Shown one piece after another: positions 9,601 to 16,253 of a DNA stretch of 22,482 bases. The stretch is from a virus. Where the stretch lies: the IMG/VR virus record IMGVR_UViG_3300001450_000357, positions 1-22,482 of that record. One strand, written 5' to 3'. The translations under genes and the position numbers were made by a program. The notes under the pieces were generated by a model. That model had not been told where the DNA came from, ran no database searches, and saw only the letters and a list, made by a program, of their open reading frames with translations. Each line of letters opens with the position of its first letter. Positions within the stretch are counted from its first letter, which is position 1.

Positions 9601-11101
9601 TTCCATAGGGGTTTCTCCAGAAGAAGCTTCTAAAAAAATACAAGATATGGAGGATCTACTACCCCTAATTACTTATGCTTTAGCTACAGGACAGTTAAAC
9701 AGAACATTCTTACAAGACACCCTAAACATATCAGAAGGAGGGCGTGAGAAAAAAGGTAATAAAGTTAGAAATGCTTACGAGGTAGCTACCTCAGTAGGTG
9801 CAGCTATGTTTAACACAGCGGATAGAATTAACCGCCAAGTTACTCTGGTAGCTGCTTACCAACTAGAGCTACAAAGAATACGAGATTTAAATAAGAAAAA
9901 TAAACCAAAAGGAACTAATGATCCTAATACCCTAACACCAATACAGATGCAAAATGCAGCGGTAAAAGCTATGTATACGGCTACAGAAACTAACGGGGGT
10001 ATTTTTCTAGAGACAGGTCCAGAAATAGCAAAGAAACATATGTTTCGTGTGATGGCTATGTACAAGACTTATGGTTTTAAAATGAATACCTTGATGTTAA
10101 ATACTGGGACTTCTGCCGTAAAAGTTATGTATAAAGGGAATACTGTAAAAGATAAGCTTTTTAGGAACGAAGCGTTAAAACAGTTTATTTTTGTACACCT
10201 ACACACTTTATTTTTATTAGGTGTAAAAGGTATGCCTCTATGGGGGATAGTAGCTGCCAAAGCATTGCTAGACGAAGTATTCTCCCCGGAAGACGAGACT
10301 GCAGAGGAGAAGGCACAAGACTATTTAGCTAATTTAACGCCCGGTCTAAATCTAAAAGAACTCTTCTACAAAGGGCTTATAAACTACGGTTTAGGTATCG
10401 ACATAACTGATAGAGCTAAATTAAATTCTCTTATCCTCCAACAAAATAAATGGAACAGAAGACCAGATTTCTTTGCTTTTGTAGCACAGCTTGCAGTCGG
10501 TCCTTCTGGATCTACTATTCAGAATACTGTAAAGGGTGGGCTAGATGTCTATAACGGAGAAACAGAAAGGGGTATAGAAAAAATGTTACCTCCGGGGTTA
10601 GCTAGTAATTGGAAATCTTCTTTTGGGCGGTTAGCTAGGGAGGGATATAGATCTAGGGATGGGCACCCTATATACACAGATGTAACCAGAGGTGAGTTAG
10701 CCCTACAATTCTTTGGGTTCCGCCCTGCAGAAGTGGCGTATAGGTCAGACATGAGTGCTAGATACAGAAGGATGAGTAAGGCAATAACAGAGAAAAGAGC
10801 AGATATATACAAGCGTTATAGGGAAGCGGAGTATGACGCTCCAAAGATGGCTTTAGTTATGAAAGACGTAGAGGCGTTTAACAAAAAAGAAGGCGTAAAG
10901 TTCCCCGATATAGCAATATTAATTGGTGATCTAAGAGATTCAGCATATAACGCTAGGCGACGTGAGGATCAGTATGTCAACGGGGTGTTCATCCCTCCGT
11001 TCATGCAGGAGTACGTTCAAAAGATTTCAGACGATAGAAATAGGGCTTTCAACGGGGATACATCCATAAATTCTAAGTACAACCCAATACTAGAAGAATA
11101 A
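3653..11101 (+). CDS. Giant 2482-aa virion/ejection protein with two HExxH domains
   Basis: The start overlaps the previous gene by 8 nt (ATGACTAA) with no clear SD, so translation is probably coupled. Residues about 167-218 are Gly/Ala-rich and hydrophobic, as in ejected inner virion proteins. Residues 587-591 are HEAVH with E682 in NADETLAW; residues 1295-1299 are HEVAH with E1340 in SLKEFVAEALSN. Both fit zinc-metallopeptidase sites with a downstream Glu ligand and look like paralogous copies. The C-terminal third has segments such as AAIQLGQIPFVVYPMLAGR, MFNTADRINRQVT and ELALQFFGFRPAEVAYR, a pattern I recall from very large polyvalent phage virion proteins. No lysozyme or transglycosylase motif was spotted. 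The probable role is a virion protein injected with, or helping to inject, the genome. The metallopeptidase substrate is unknown. The gene fills one third of the window. Confidence 0.85.
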   Translation: MTKPSIEDWENWLDKNQNHPSFERVQGDYLKLVKEDAAVEETVVEDSVEEDLDGGSGVVVPKSEEKLASELEELIAKVYAPPPTPPENKPGDFMRGLASGKDYGDLLIGSALEGAGNVTGIQGLVDYGQGSIESNQAELDKLQGDMIRFEDFTILEDPGKFADWAQQTLGAAIPITGTSIATGLAAAPVLASLGLGAPAVGLGSAVVSAASMLPFMFGGNREEQKQAIEEGFREEISEGTAFLSAIPQASFEVLAQRFQLRGLGELFNKYIKSEGGFLTKIVKDFAKGTFSEVPTEVGQTFIENLQAGGIDYATSPDKIKELEEVAAGAAIVGGTLQSGAGAFDVGLSRRDARLAAKYGKQMVDGISSGDNVVEGEFIPAGKGTQATYDGPTSELEQISELERIIAETDQNKTQLERRKVRGQFGDQLNLALEDAPTPTLIPAPVEPPSSLSEEASLEVIKEYALAEERYDNDVSDADIEEVTREQVKSERLEPTPVTEVLKNVEENETDPEFKSLANTLGKRFGELAEVGVPEPKVISGPKEIVTDITGKEIEDDVGGKLLLNENIIYVNPNAQISEGSPFQTVLHEAVHGTLVSTVDIGRQEKNKNTPLGKTVAELDNVQGVIQAYLADKLSPFEPYASSNEQGEKVYDTANIPAELLNTLDPVERSIVAGTNMFRNADETLAWTNTNNEAKRYLEGVPVSEADPISEGGKIRNLWDAFVNWTRKLLGISPKDATALSKVLAVSDNLFSADPNQIAEGMPDFQKRVQAGEVTQPDIKFVKNIIGFLKGDKAKESKSVVQGTTERRGDVYTPTDTTPGPNSYSRLSPKYFLLRKKDAGERYIYPTKVKAKKTISKPKPKKIEPTRKVSKAEERKDGTVELFSTVALLAGENKKSVVAKEVEKLQEKIDAGDKLLSKLDFEYGPNYEDLIALVRRGVESTTSAGNFVTSSDRNKAIEVLSTSNKRKLSISERAMYDYLSGTGRLEDALVTIAFERGEDVSGSDLNVEFSKSKALTLEENTKFAGTGGKNSRLAEEWVISNLSAGTLDKYNEIVRAYVAKIVLVKGWVVRDKTKIKDKQLVDYGIATKRPPSKDTLSGEVTTFTPEQIKAYEASPEGKARTKRSQDKFIAGLAVGDVESDIFTELKKREEARSKKLNSLKKAQVLEEYVNELSGQVTLNYLNKDIVDEFNLPSNAVSQLALPLHPSVIGALQKGDLRFALGLLDARSKGNSVPKDYRDLIKSIAANFPAYLNGVKVEIIPNLKNSLGLDVAGLFDETTDTIKLDSTEGMNSHVLLHEVAHAVLNAVLSNKSHPTTKQLNKLFKETSEILGTGEYGSVSLKEFVAEALSNMEFRHAISSVYPKGGPINSFKRFANIVIEFLNRVLSYVGLGRKEDMVKSGIKIPSVRTIDTKESILSNVGKIVEALLAPTAENVGVTELNSQRPEEVLANIEKIQKAIVESGGTRQDFTDQIVDGFGSMADTAKEVLLKTQDSQDVAVLAEKYDLGRVGYDIFETMLKQRGAIQAANKNTDIVKEEYISWFKRLKDQAIAAKRDLDALIYSPEFGATVWQVNPLLNKKAALKRYANQPDKIEIWNKQQPYVRRLKANGGMRIYKLMRDHYVDSYKQMQKVMEGRIDEVFGSTPEGIKAAKKLKQEVFAKLFDRSLLEVYFPLTREGRYKVPFIMREGTYSGEDPFAMIMVDSNQEAKRLVSQLEDNSDIDFVYPIVDGKYDSKTFLSNAPPSSFVSQIIEEINANATDKQVAGELVDKIMDLWVSSLPETSFAQSLQNRKNTPGFKVDSFYAFTTKGYDIPVQTVRLEYSARLTQLGDIVKENYVKAVSQKKNQEPEYKLLPVAVEDSLLGSRLSAIALIRDRLLRDVQFASNPPTGIAEDIAKNLNQFAFIQSIWMNVSSAAIQLGQIPFVVYPMLAGRYGWNETGSALMEATGLVMRSVDMRSLDAGIDNYVELVKVGKKQEYRIKPSVFKNLSIGVSPEEASKKIQDMEDLLPLITYALATGQLNRTFLQDTLNISEGGREKKGNKVRNAYEVATSVGAAMFNTADRINRQVTLVAAYQLELQRIRDLNKKNKPKGTNDPNTLTPIQMQNAAVKAMYTATETNGGIFLETGPEIAKKHMFRVMAMYKTYGFKMNTLMLNTGTSAVKVMYKGNTVKDKLFRNEALKQFIFVHLHTLFLLGVKGMPLWGIVAAKALLDEVFSPEDETAEEKAQDYLANLTPGLNLKELFYKGLINYGLGIDITDRAKLNSLILQQNKWNRRPDFFAFVAQLAVGPSGSTIQNTVKGGLDVYNGETERGIEKMLPPGLASNWKSSFGRLAREGYRSRDGHPIYTDVTRGELALQFFGFRPAEVAYRSDMSARYRRMSKAITEKRADIYKRYREAEYDAPKMALVMKDVEAFNKKEGVKFPDIAILIGDLRDSAYNARRREDQYVNGVFIPPFMQEYVQKISDDRNRAFNGDTSINSKYNPILEE

Positions 11102-11104
11102 TAA

Positions 11105-11125
11105 CTCCCCCAATTAAGGGGGGAG
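11105..11125. terminator. Hairpin at the convergent junction
   Basis: CTCCCCC (11105-11111) pairs with GGGGGAG (11119-11125) around a 7-nt loop. On the - strand the hairpin is followed by the T-rich stretch TTATTATTCTTCT, so it is a good intrinsic terminator for the leftward gene block. On the + strand no T-run follows, so termination of the virion operon here would be weaker or need a factor. It begins 4 nt after the stop of the giant gene. Confidence 0.75.
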
Positions 11126-11143
11126 CTACCATAGGAGAACGGT

Positions 11144-11161
11144 ATGACCAAACACCGCTAG
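11144..11161 (+). other. 5-codon ORF (MTKHR) with strong SD
   Basis: AGGAGA at 11133-11138 lies 5 nt before an ATG that runs for five codons to TAG at 11159-11161. It sits just past the junction hairpin on the + strand, where no full gene follows. If the TAG is ignored the frame stays open for a further 22 codons into the antisense of the next gene. It may be the remnant of a deleted rightward gene or a tiny leader peptide; neither is shown. Confidence 0.35.
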
Positions 11162-11171
11162 GCGAATCCTA

Positions 11172-11408
11172 TCATAGAATTCTCCATACACGCACCCCCA
11201 GAAACCCACTTTCTACCCTTATATCTACTTTAAGTACCCATTCCTTAGCATTAAACACTACTTTAAGCTGTTTCTTCGCTTTTGTAGTGTTTATACATGG
11301 TATGAACGCAGAAGCGCCGACTACCATATCGTCCCACTCCACGGTTATCTTTACCCCATCAGGGTATAGGTCATACGCCCGTAGTATCTCTAGGTTCTTC
11401 GTCTTCAT
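11172..11408 (-). CDS. 78-aa conserved-type small phage protein
   Basis: The last gene of the leftward block. The ATG at 11408 lies inside the 3' end of the primase gene (38-nt overlap), without a clear SD, so it is probably translated by coupling. A GTG at codon 23 is an alternative start. The core WDDMVVGASAFIPC and the C-terminal GFLGVRVWRIL fit a family of small phage proteins I recognise by its W-x2-M-x-VG-x-S-x-F-x-P pattern and terminal GVRVWR. Predicted composition is beta-rich, with no membrane segment or metal-binding motif. I know no assigned function for it. Confidence 0.65.
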   Translation of the reverse strand: MKTKNLEILRAYDLYPDGVKITVEWDDMVVGASAFIPCINTTKAKKQLKVVFNAKEWVLKVDIRVESGFLGVRVWRIL

Positions 11409-14142
11409 CTAAGTCAAACTTCATAACTAGTACGTCAGCCGCAGGGAGAACTAATTTGGTACCCTTACCTAATCTAACTTTCTCTCGTTTACCGTCACAG
11501 TGTTCTTTTATCTGCTTGACTAAGTACCCATAATTTATCTGTAGTTCACCACACCAATTTTTGAGTATCTTAGGTACCACGTAAAACTTCTTAGTATCAG
11601 GTTCGTATCTTGCAACTAACTTACCCCTAGCCATTACATCAGGTATAACTAAATCATCTAGCCCATTACCATGCATCTTACGTAGGTCTTGTGTGCTCTC
11701 TATCTGCAGGATGTTACTTATATGCTCACTGAAGAAATCGTTCATTATGTCAAATACTGAGGCATCACTTGTTTCTGTATTACGTTTGTTCTGAGGAAGT
11801 AGTACCTCTATTACCCATTTGAATATCTTTTTTATCGGGAAGTTATGTAGCCCTGCGTGTTTTGCCAGTATTAACCCAGACATGGTAGCTGCTATATGTG
11901 CAGACCAGAAACGGTTTTCCTGACTCAATGTACCTTCTTTATCCACATACTTTTTAACTTGTTTAGTAAGTGCTTCAGCTTCCTCTAAGTGATTCATTAT
12001 ATATTGTACGAAGGGTATACCTGCGGTACCAAACTGCTTGTATTTAACTGCCCCTTCAAACTCATAAGTCTCTTCTATAGAATCAAACAGGTGTTTCACA
12101 TTAGGTACATAACACTCTAGCACCCTCTGTGCCTCTGCTTTGGGCATAGCTTTAGCCATACTCACACGTTCGATAATACTAGCGTTACCTGTAGTGTTAG
12201 ATAGTAAGCTCCAAGCATGCCCCCTAAACCTTTCTACATTACTACTTGATGCCATGCGAGCACGTTGCTTACCAGAGGTAAACTGGTAGATAAGGTCAGA
12301 AGCTTGCTTGGGGGTAAGGTTAGTTATCTCGTCTATGCACCAAGGTAAGCTGTGGTATATCTCCCCACGGTTCATCTTACTTAGAAAGGTGTCCTCCTTA
12401 TCCATTATAAGTCTCTCTGGGTTCCCCCATATACCTGTAGCGGTAATCATAGCCGTAGTTTTAGCTACCCCTGAGTCTAAATTATGTAGGTGCATAGCAG
12501 CACAGTTAGCGTTAAAGAACTCCATAAGAACTGAACCAAACCCTGTACCTAAGACATATTGGTATAGTTCTAACCCATCTTTATTCCAAAAATCTATAGT
12601 CTCTTTCCACTCTTCTAGACTACCTTTAGGTTCAAAAGCGTCAAATAGACCTATAGTGTTATTAGATGGGGGGTTAAACTCTATACCGTCTGCGGTTATC
12701 TTCTGGTTACCTAGTACGAATGCCTCCATCTTAGGGCTAGTCCAGCCGAACTGCCTGTGTGCATCTTGAGCTACGCTGTTAGCTTGTAGTTCATTTATCC
12801 AACTAGTTGTGTAAGACATCAGATCATCCATTTTAGTAACAGCTACTCCCTGAGAAGCTACTACTTTTCTAAACTCCTCCCTAGAAGTAATAGCTGCTAG
12901 AGGTATAGTGAATTCACGTACCCCATCTCTAGGTAGATGTAACCGCATAACGGCGCTCTCCCCTAGTTCTGGATCGTGAATTCTTTTAACTACGTATAGG
13001 TCATTATGGTAAATAAGTTTCTCATCTACATCCCCATCTGCCGTAGAAGAGCGTAAAAACACTCCCCCATTAGCCCCTCTAAAATACGGGGGAGGGTAGT
13101 CAGGTATTGAAGAACTGGTTTCAGCTTCTTTGAAGCCATTACCTAATACAATAGGGGATTTAACTTTCCCCCAATTTGGGCAACTAGGACATATATCAGG
13201 ACTAAACTCATCAAACTTAGCACAGGTGTATGGCCCTTTGATTGGACCATATTTCTTAACCGTCTCTTCCTCTGAATAATTAGGGTGTTTTTTAGATAGT
13301 TTTCTAGCTGCCTTATCTCCATCACTACAGAATCTAGCTATAGAAAGCCCTGCTCTCCACATAGGCTCACTAGTATTCTCTTGGTCTGTCATTATCAGAC
13401 TTAACTGCTCACACCCACTACCTGCATTAGTCTTCTTAATTATGTCTATAAAACGTGACTCTCTGCTACCAAGTAAGGCATCCATAACTGCGCTCTTGGG
13501 GGAGCCTTTTGCTCTTGGTATAGGGGTTTGTTCTACACCGAAGAACCTAGAGAATGTATCAAAGCTTAAAGGTTCAGCGAATTTACTTATAAGTTTTACT
13601 AATGCTGGAGGAGTAGTTTTGTGGTTATGGGTTAACGGGATACGTAGTACCCTAGCAGTATCTGCGGTAACCGCAGGGTCTGCATATACCTTATTTTTGG
13701 AAAGTACTTCCTTAAAACTCCTTGCTACTGGTAACCATTCTTCTGGAAGTACTGCTTCTTCTAAAGGCCAGTATGCATGTATGCCCCTACCAGAGTTTAG
13801 TATCGTAGGTTTGGGTACACCTTTAGCTATACAGAAATCTTTAAGCGATAAAAGAGCTTCTTCCTGTGATTCGTAATCTTTGCTAGGCCCACAATCTAGG
13901 TCTACAAAAAAAGATTTTAGTTTATGTACATTGGATGATGTCCTAGACTCGGACGTTATAAACGTAGATAGTGCAAAATAGGTATCCCAACCCTCGCTAT
14001 CTAGTCTGTATGCGGTTGCTAATAGGTCTGTAGTATTGTCAAAAAACTTTTGTGTTATTTTGTTTGCTTTCGAATTAGAAGCGAATAGACAATACGAGCC
14101 GTCACTACATAGCACACTATTTAAAAATAGTTCTGTTTCCAT
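11371..14142 (-). CDS. Primase-polymerase fused to DUF927 helicase-like domain
   Basis: The N-terminal domain looks like an archaeo-eukaryotic-type primase/PrimPol: FFVDLDCG gives the metal-binding D81 and D83, NSGRGIHAYW supplies H122, and DTARVLRIPLTHNHK (161-175) has the conserved Arg/Thr/Asn set. A Cys cluster (C307, C318, C321) may bind zinc. The C-terminal half (about 450-690) matches DUF927: P-loop-like NLDSGVAKTT (554-563, K561), IWGNPE at 571-576, and Walker B-like CIDE (602-605). The Walker A motif is degenerate, with Ala before the Lys. The protein would make primers and probably unwind DNA at the fork, taking the place of the Toprim primase/DnaB-type proteins of other phages. The C-terminus is acidic. 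No good SD precedes the ATG at 14142; instead a structured U-tract element lies directly upstream. Confidence 0.87.
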   Translation of the reverse strand: METELFLNSVLCSDGSYCLFASNSKANKITQKFFDNTTDLLATAYRLDSEGWDTYFALSTFITSESRTSSNVHKLKSFFVDLDCGPSKDYESQEEALLSLKDFCIAKGVPKPTILNSGRGIHAYWPLEEAVLPEEWLPVARSFKEVLSKNKVYADPAVTADTARVLRIPLTHNHKTTPPALVKLISKFAEPLSFDTFSRFFGVEQTPIPRAKGSPKSAVMDALLGSRESRFIDIIKKTNAGSGCEQLSLIMTDQENTSEPMWRAGLSIARFCSDGDKAARKLSKKHPNYSEEETVKKYGPIKGPYTCAKFDEFSPDICPSCPNWGKVKSPIVLGNGFKEAETSSSIPDYPPPYFRGANGGVFLRSSTADGDVDEKLIYHNDLYVVKRIHDPELGESAVMRLHLPRDGVREFTIPLAAITSREEFRKVVASQGVAVTKMDDLMSYTTSWINELQANSVAQDAHRQFGWTSPKMEAFVLGNQKITADGIEFNPPSNNTIGLFDAFEPKGSLEEWKETIDFWNKDGLELYQYVLGTGFGSVLMEFFNANCAAMHLHNLDSGVAKTTAMITATGIWGNPERLIMDKEDTFLSKMNRGEIYHSLPWCIDEITNLTPKQASDLIYQFTSGKQRARMASSSNVERFRGHAWSLLSNTTGNASIIERVSMAKAMPKAEAQRVLECYVPNVKHLFDSIEETYEFEGAVKYKQFGTAGIPFVQYIMNHLEEAEALTKQVKKYVDKEGTLSQENRFWSAHIAATMSGLILAKHAGLHNFPIKKIFKWVIEVLLPQNKRNTETSDASVFDIMNDFFSEHISNILQIESTQDLRKMHGNGLDDLVIPDVMARGKLVARYEPDTKKFYVVPKILKNWCGELQINYGYLVKQIKEHCDGKREKVRLGKGTKLVLPAADVLVMKFDLDEDEEPRDTTGV

Positions 14143-14151
14143 TTTAGCCCC

Positions 14152-14228
14152 AAAAAAAGAGTCGCGGAACCAGCGGAGAACTTACATAAGAACCCGCTGT
14201 TTTCGGGATATAACTCCCTACCCGCGAC
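14152..14228 (-). ncRNA. Structured three-way-junction RNA with U-tract before the primase gene
   Basis: Read on the - strand from 14228, GTCGCGG (14228-14222) pairs with CCGCGAC (14167-14161), and a G-U pair can extend it. Inside are a GGGA/TCCC hairpin (14218-14205, 6-nt loop) and a CAGCGG/CCGCTG hairpin (14199-14171). Right after the closing stem comes TC and then seven Ts (14158-14152). This resembles an intrinsic terminator whose stem needs a three-way junction to form, so it could be an attenuator, a riboswitch-like leader or a processed small RNA. It fills most of the 98-nt gap between the SSB and primase genes. It does not match any riboswitch that I can name, and it lacks tRNA landmarks. 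Confidence 0.5.
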
Positions 14229-14240
14229 GAAACCTAAAGT

Positions 14241-15563
14241 CTATTCATCCCATTCATCTATTAGATCGTCTAATGAATCTTCTTTAGGTGGGGCTTTCTT
14301 ACTCTTTACTATAGCTTTTGGCTCTTCGGGTTCGTCAGGCTCCTCATCTACTTTAGCAGGTGTATCACCCACTGCTGTAAAGGAATGACCTTCTTCACCT
14401 TCTTCAGACCCATAACCTTCTTGGGCAGTGAAACTGTTGGATACAACTTTTTCAGCTAACGCGATAACCTGTACGGCTCTAGGTCTTAAAGATACTCCAC
14501 TACCCATAGCAGGATTAGACCAAGCATAGAAACCTACTTCTATATTTACGGTACTACCAGTAGTTAACTGAAAGTCTTCTGGTAGTGGTTCCAAGTTTGC
14601 TTTGTATTGCTTGGGTTTAGGAGTCGGACGGTCATTATAGGCCGCTTTAACTTTGCACTGTGTTTTAAACACTGCGTTCTTTTCTTTTTTACTACCCTCT
14701 ATAATAGTAAACCTATCATCAAACTCACCCCAAGATTCTTCAGCGTTCTCCTCATAGAAAGCTTTCATCTCTTTACGTAGCTTTATAGCTTCGCTGTAGG
14801 GTATTTTAAGATCAATGCAAAATTCCGCGCCATCTGTCTTAGCGTCACAAGGTTGGCTTCTGTTAGCTGCCTTGTCAAAGTAGTAGGGTTGGTCAAGCTT
14901 GGGCCAAAGTGCTTCGGCCCCTTTTATCTGGTGGTTCATTGTGTTCTCCTCAGAACTAAAATTAAATGTATAGTCCGTAGAGTAGTCGGTAGTTATAGCC
15001 CCAATAGTATCCTTGTGACTTATCATAGAAACTACTTGTGCTACCTCACACTCCTGTAACGGACGGTTTGGTGCAAAATATAACTTAGGCACCATGCTGT
15101 TTTTGTCAAAAAAAATCCTTGTGTATATAGATTCAGCGGAAGTACCTCGTCCGTTTAAGAACTTTGCGTATTCCTGCAAGGGCATATTCTTACCCTTAGC
15201 CTTACCAAAAATAGAATTGGCAGGTACTTGTATCTGGTATACAGTGTCTAGACCGTCTTCAAACATGACAGCTATTTTCTGTGAGAATCGGCAAGCCCGA
15301 CCCCCACTAGAACTGCTCCCCCGTACATTCTGACTACAATCAATGCACCTATGTGCTTGTTTGTTTTCTAACAGAACACTGCTGTGGGGTTGTTGCGTAT
15401 CAGTAGACCAACATACAGGCTTCTGAAAACTATTAAGGTCAAAACTATTTTGGTAAAAAGCCCTAGATACAGGTGCCGCATTGACAACTACTACCTCTAC
15501 TTCATCACCAAAACTATCATTCCCAGTTTCAAAGTTACCTGTACGTATACTTAATCTACGCAC
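14241..15563 (-). CDS. ssDNA-binding protein: Zn-finger domain fused to gp2.5-like SSB
   Basis: Starts with GTG, overlapping the upstream TAG by one base (TAGTG) with a weak SD. Residues 1-208 contain C51, C73, C76 and C91, spaced like a zinc ribbon (VCW...HRCIDC...GRACRF), and resemble the N-terminal ssDNA-binding or recombination-associated protein common in phages. Residues 209-440 look like a separate T7 gp2.5/DUF2815-type OB-fold SSB: the beginning MNHQIKGAEALWPKLDQ, a basic-aromatic middle, then an acidic tail ending DDLIDEWDE, as SSB tails do for partner recruitment. The 232-residue C-terminal part is the usual size of a stand-alone protein of this type. A strong internal SD and ATG (14939) sit exactly at the domain boundary, so both the fusion and the short SSB may be made. 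It lies beside the primase and follows the HTH protein. Confidence 0.75.
   Translation of the reverse strand: MRRLSIRTGNFETGNDSFGDEVEVVVVNAAPVSRAFYQNSFDLNSFQKPVCWSTDTQQPHSSVLLENKQAHRCIDCSQNVRGSSSSGGRACRFSQKIAVMFEDGLDTVYQIQVPANSIFGKAKGKNMPLQEYAKFLNGRGTSAESIYTRIFFDKNSMVPKLYFAPNRPLQECEVAQVVSMISHKDTIGAITTDYSTDYTFNFSSEENTMNHQIKGAEALWPKLDQPYYFDKAANRSQPCDAKTDGAEFCIDLKIPYSEAIKLRKEMKAFYEENAEESWGEFDDRFTIIEGSKKEKNAVFKTQCKVKAAYNDRPTPKPKQYKANLEPLPEDFQLTTGSTVNIEVGFYAWSNPAMGSGVSLRPRAVQVIALAEKVVSNSFTAQEGYGSEEGEEGHSFTAVGDTPAKVDEEPDEPEEPKAIVKSKKAPPKEDSLDDLIDEWDE
14937..14951 (-). promoter_or_regulatory. Internal SD and ATG for a stand-alone SSB
   Basis: On the - strand GAGGAGA, a 5-nt spacer (ACACA) and ATG lie in frame at codon 209 of the 440-aa gene. 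This is a stronger SD than the one before the GTG of the full-length protein. It would give a 232-residue product covering only the gp2.5-like domain and acidic tail. Confidence 0.65.
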
Positions 15564-15820
15564 TAAAAGTCTTCGTCAAGCGCAGCTATACCTGTAAATT
15601 CGTCAGGCTCAGACTCCGCAAAAAGTTGCTCACCTGCCTCTACGAGTTCACCCCTTAGATGTTTCTCTATAGCGGGTATATCAAAACGGTAAGTAGTATC
15701 AGCTTTGACGTAGCATGACCTGTCTATTAGACCTTTCTTTACCCACAGCCTTACAGTAGGCTCAGATATATCAAAAAACTTAGCAACGTCATGTACGTTA
15801 GAGTACTTAGATTCACTCAT
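15563..15820 (-). CDS. Small HTH DNA-binding protein, MerR/excisionase-like
   Basis: An 85-aa protein. Residues about 6-45 (VHDVAKFFDISEPTVRLWVK, then KGLI) form a winged HTH of the MerR/excisionase (HTH_17) type, a fold used by small phage regulators and Xis proteins. The C-terminal 30 residues are acidic and may be a partner-binding or regulatory tail. The start overlaps the upstream gene by 8 nt (ATGAGTGA), and its stop overlaps the SSB start by one base. No integrase is present, so a regulatory or replication-accessory role seems likelier than excision. The targets are unknown; the palindromes at 22358-22413 are one untested candidate. Confidence 0.75.
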   Translation of the reverse strand: MSESKYSNVHDVAKFFDISEPTVRLWVKKGLIDRSCYVKADTTYRFDIPAIEKHLRGELVEAGEQLFAESEPDEFTGIAALDEDF

Positions 15821-16253
15821 TTATATCGCCCTTCCCTTTTCTAACACTTATAGAATAAGACGAATCTGCTTGTAGGGATGGGATAACAATATCTTTATTT
15901 TCTTCTAAGTACTCTTTAAGGTTCTTAGTACTTATGCGTTGTTGGATAAGCCCCGCTGCATCATTCTCAATGGCGTACTTAAAAAACTCTCCCCAATTAT
16001 TAGAAAAGTAACGTGTGCTAACTTTTCTATAGAAGGTTTCTCCACCCTGAGTCTTAACGCTTTTTACACCGTTAGAGACACAATGTTTATCCAACGCACT
16101 AGATATAGCCTCCATCTTAGAACCGAGTTCATCGTATTTCTCGTCAAACTCTTTCTTTATAGTGGCTCTTTTTTCCCGTATACGTATGTATACTTTAGCA
16201 AGCCTCGTCAGTTTATCTGGGGATAAAACATCCCCTTCAGTAGGTATAGTCAT
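15813..16253 (-). CDS. 146-aa conserved phage protein beside SSB/recombination genes
   Basis: First gene after the sigma70-like promoter, with AAGGAGA 5 nt before the ATG. The N-terminal half (about 15-60) is a charged helix or coiled coil (IREKRATIKKEFDEKYDELG). The second half has NGVKSVKTQGGETFYRK, WGEFFKYAIENDAAGLIQQR and a terminal SYSISVRKG, a pattern I know from small proteins near phage recombination and SSB genes, sometimes loosely compared with Gam. No catalytic motif is visible. Location and co-transcription with an HTH protein and the SSB suggest a role in DNA metabolism, possibly binding ends or nucleases. The function is unproven. Confidence 0.7.
   Translation of the reverse strand: MTIPTEGDVLSPDKLTRLAKVYIRIREKRATIKKEFDEKYDELGSKMEAISSALDKHCVSNGVKSVKTQGGETFYRKVSTRYFSNNWGEFFKYAIENDAAGLIQQRISTKNLKEYLEENKDIVIPSLQADSSYSISVRKGKGDINE

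Noticed and set aside
12308-12769. A 153-codon open frame on the + strand
   Set aside because: Antisense to the DUF927 region of the primase gene, whose motifs make the - strand frame certain.
13442-13876. A 144-codon open frame on the + strand
   Set aside because: Antisense to the PrimPol domain; no recognisable protein features.
14161-14228. Possible tRNA (68 nt with a 7-bp closing stem)
   Set aside because: Neither strand has U8, a proper D-arm, an anticodon arm of 5 bp with a 7-nt loop or a TTC-containing T-loop next to the acceptor stem.
14161-14228. Possible hammerhead ribozyme because of CCCGAAAA next to a short stem
   Set aside because: The CUGANGA half of the catalytic core is missing.
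15563-15820. Excisionase of a temperate phage
   Set aside because: The HTH type fits, but there is no integrase, att-like repeat or lysogeny repressor in the window; a general DNA-binding call is safer.
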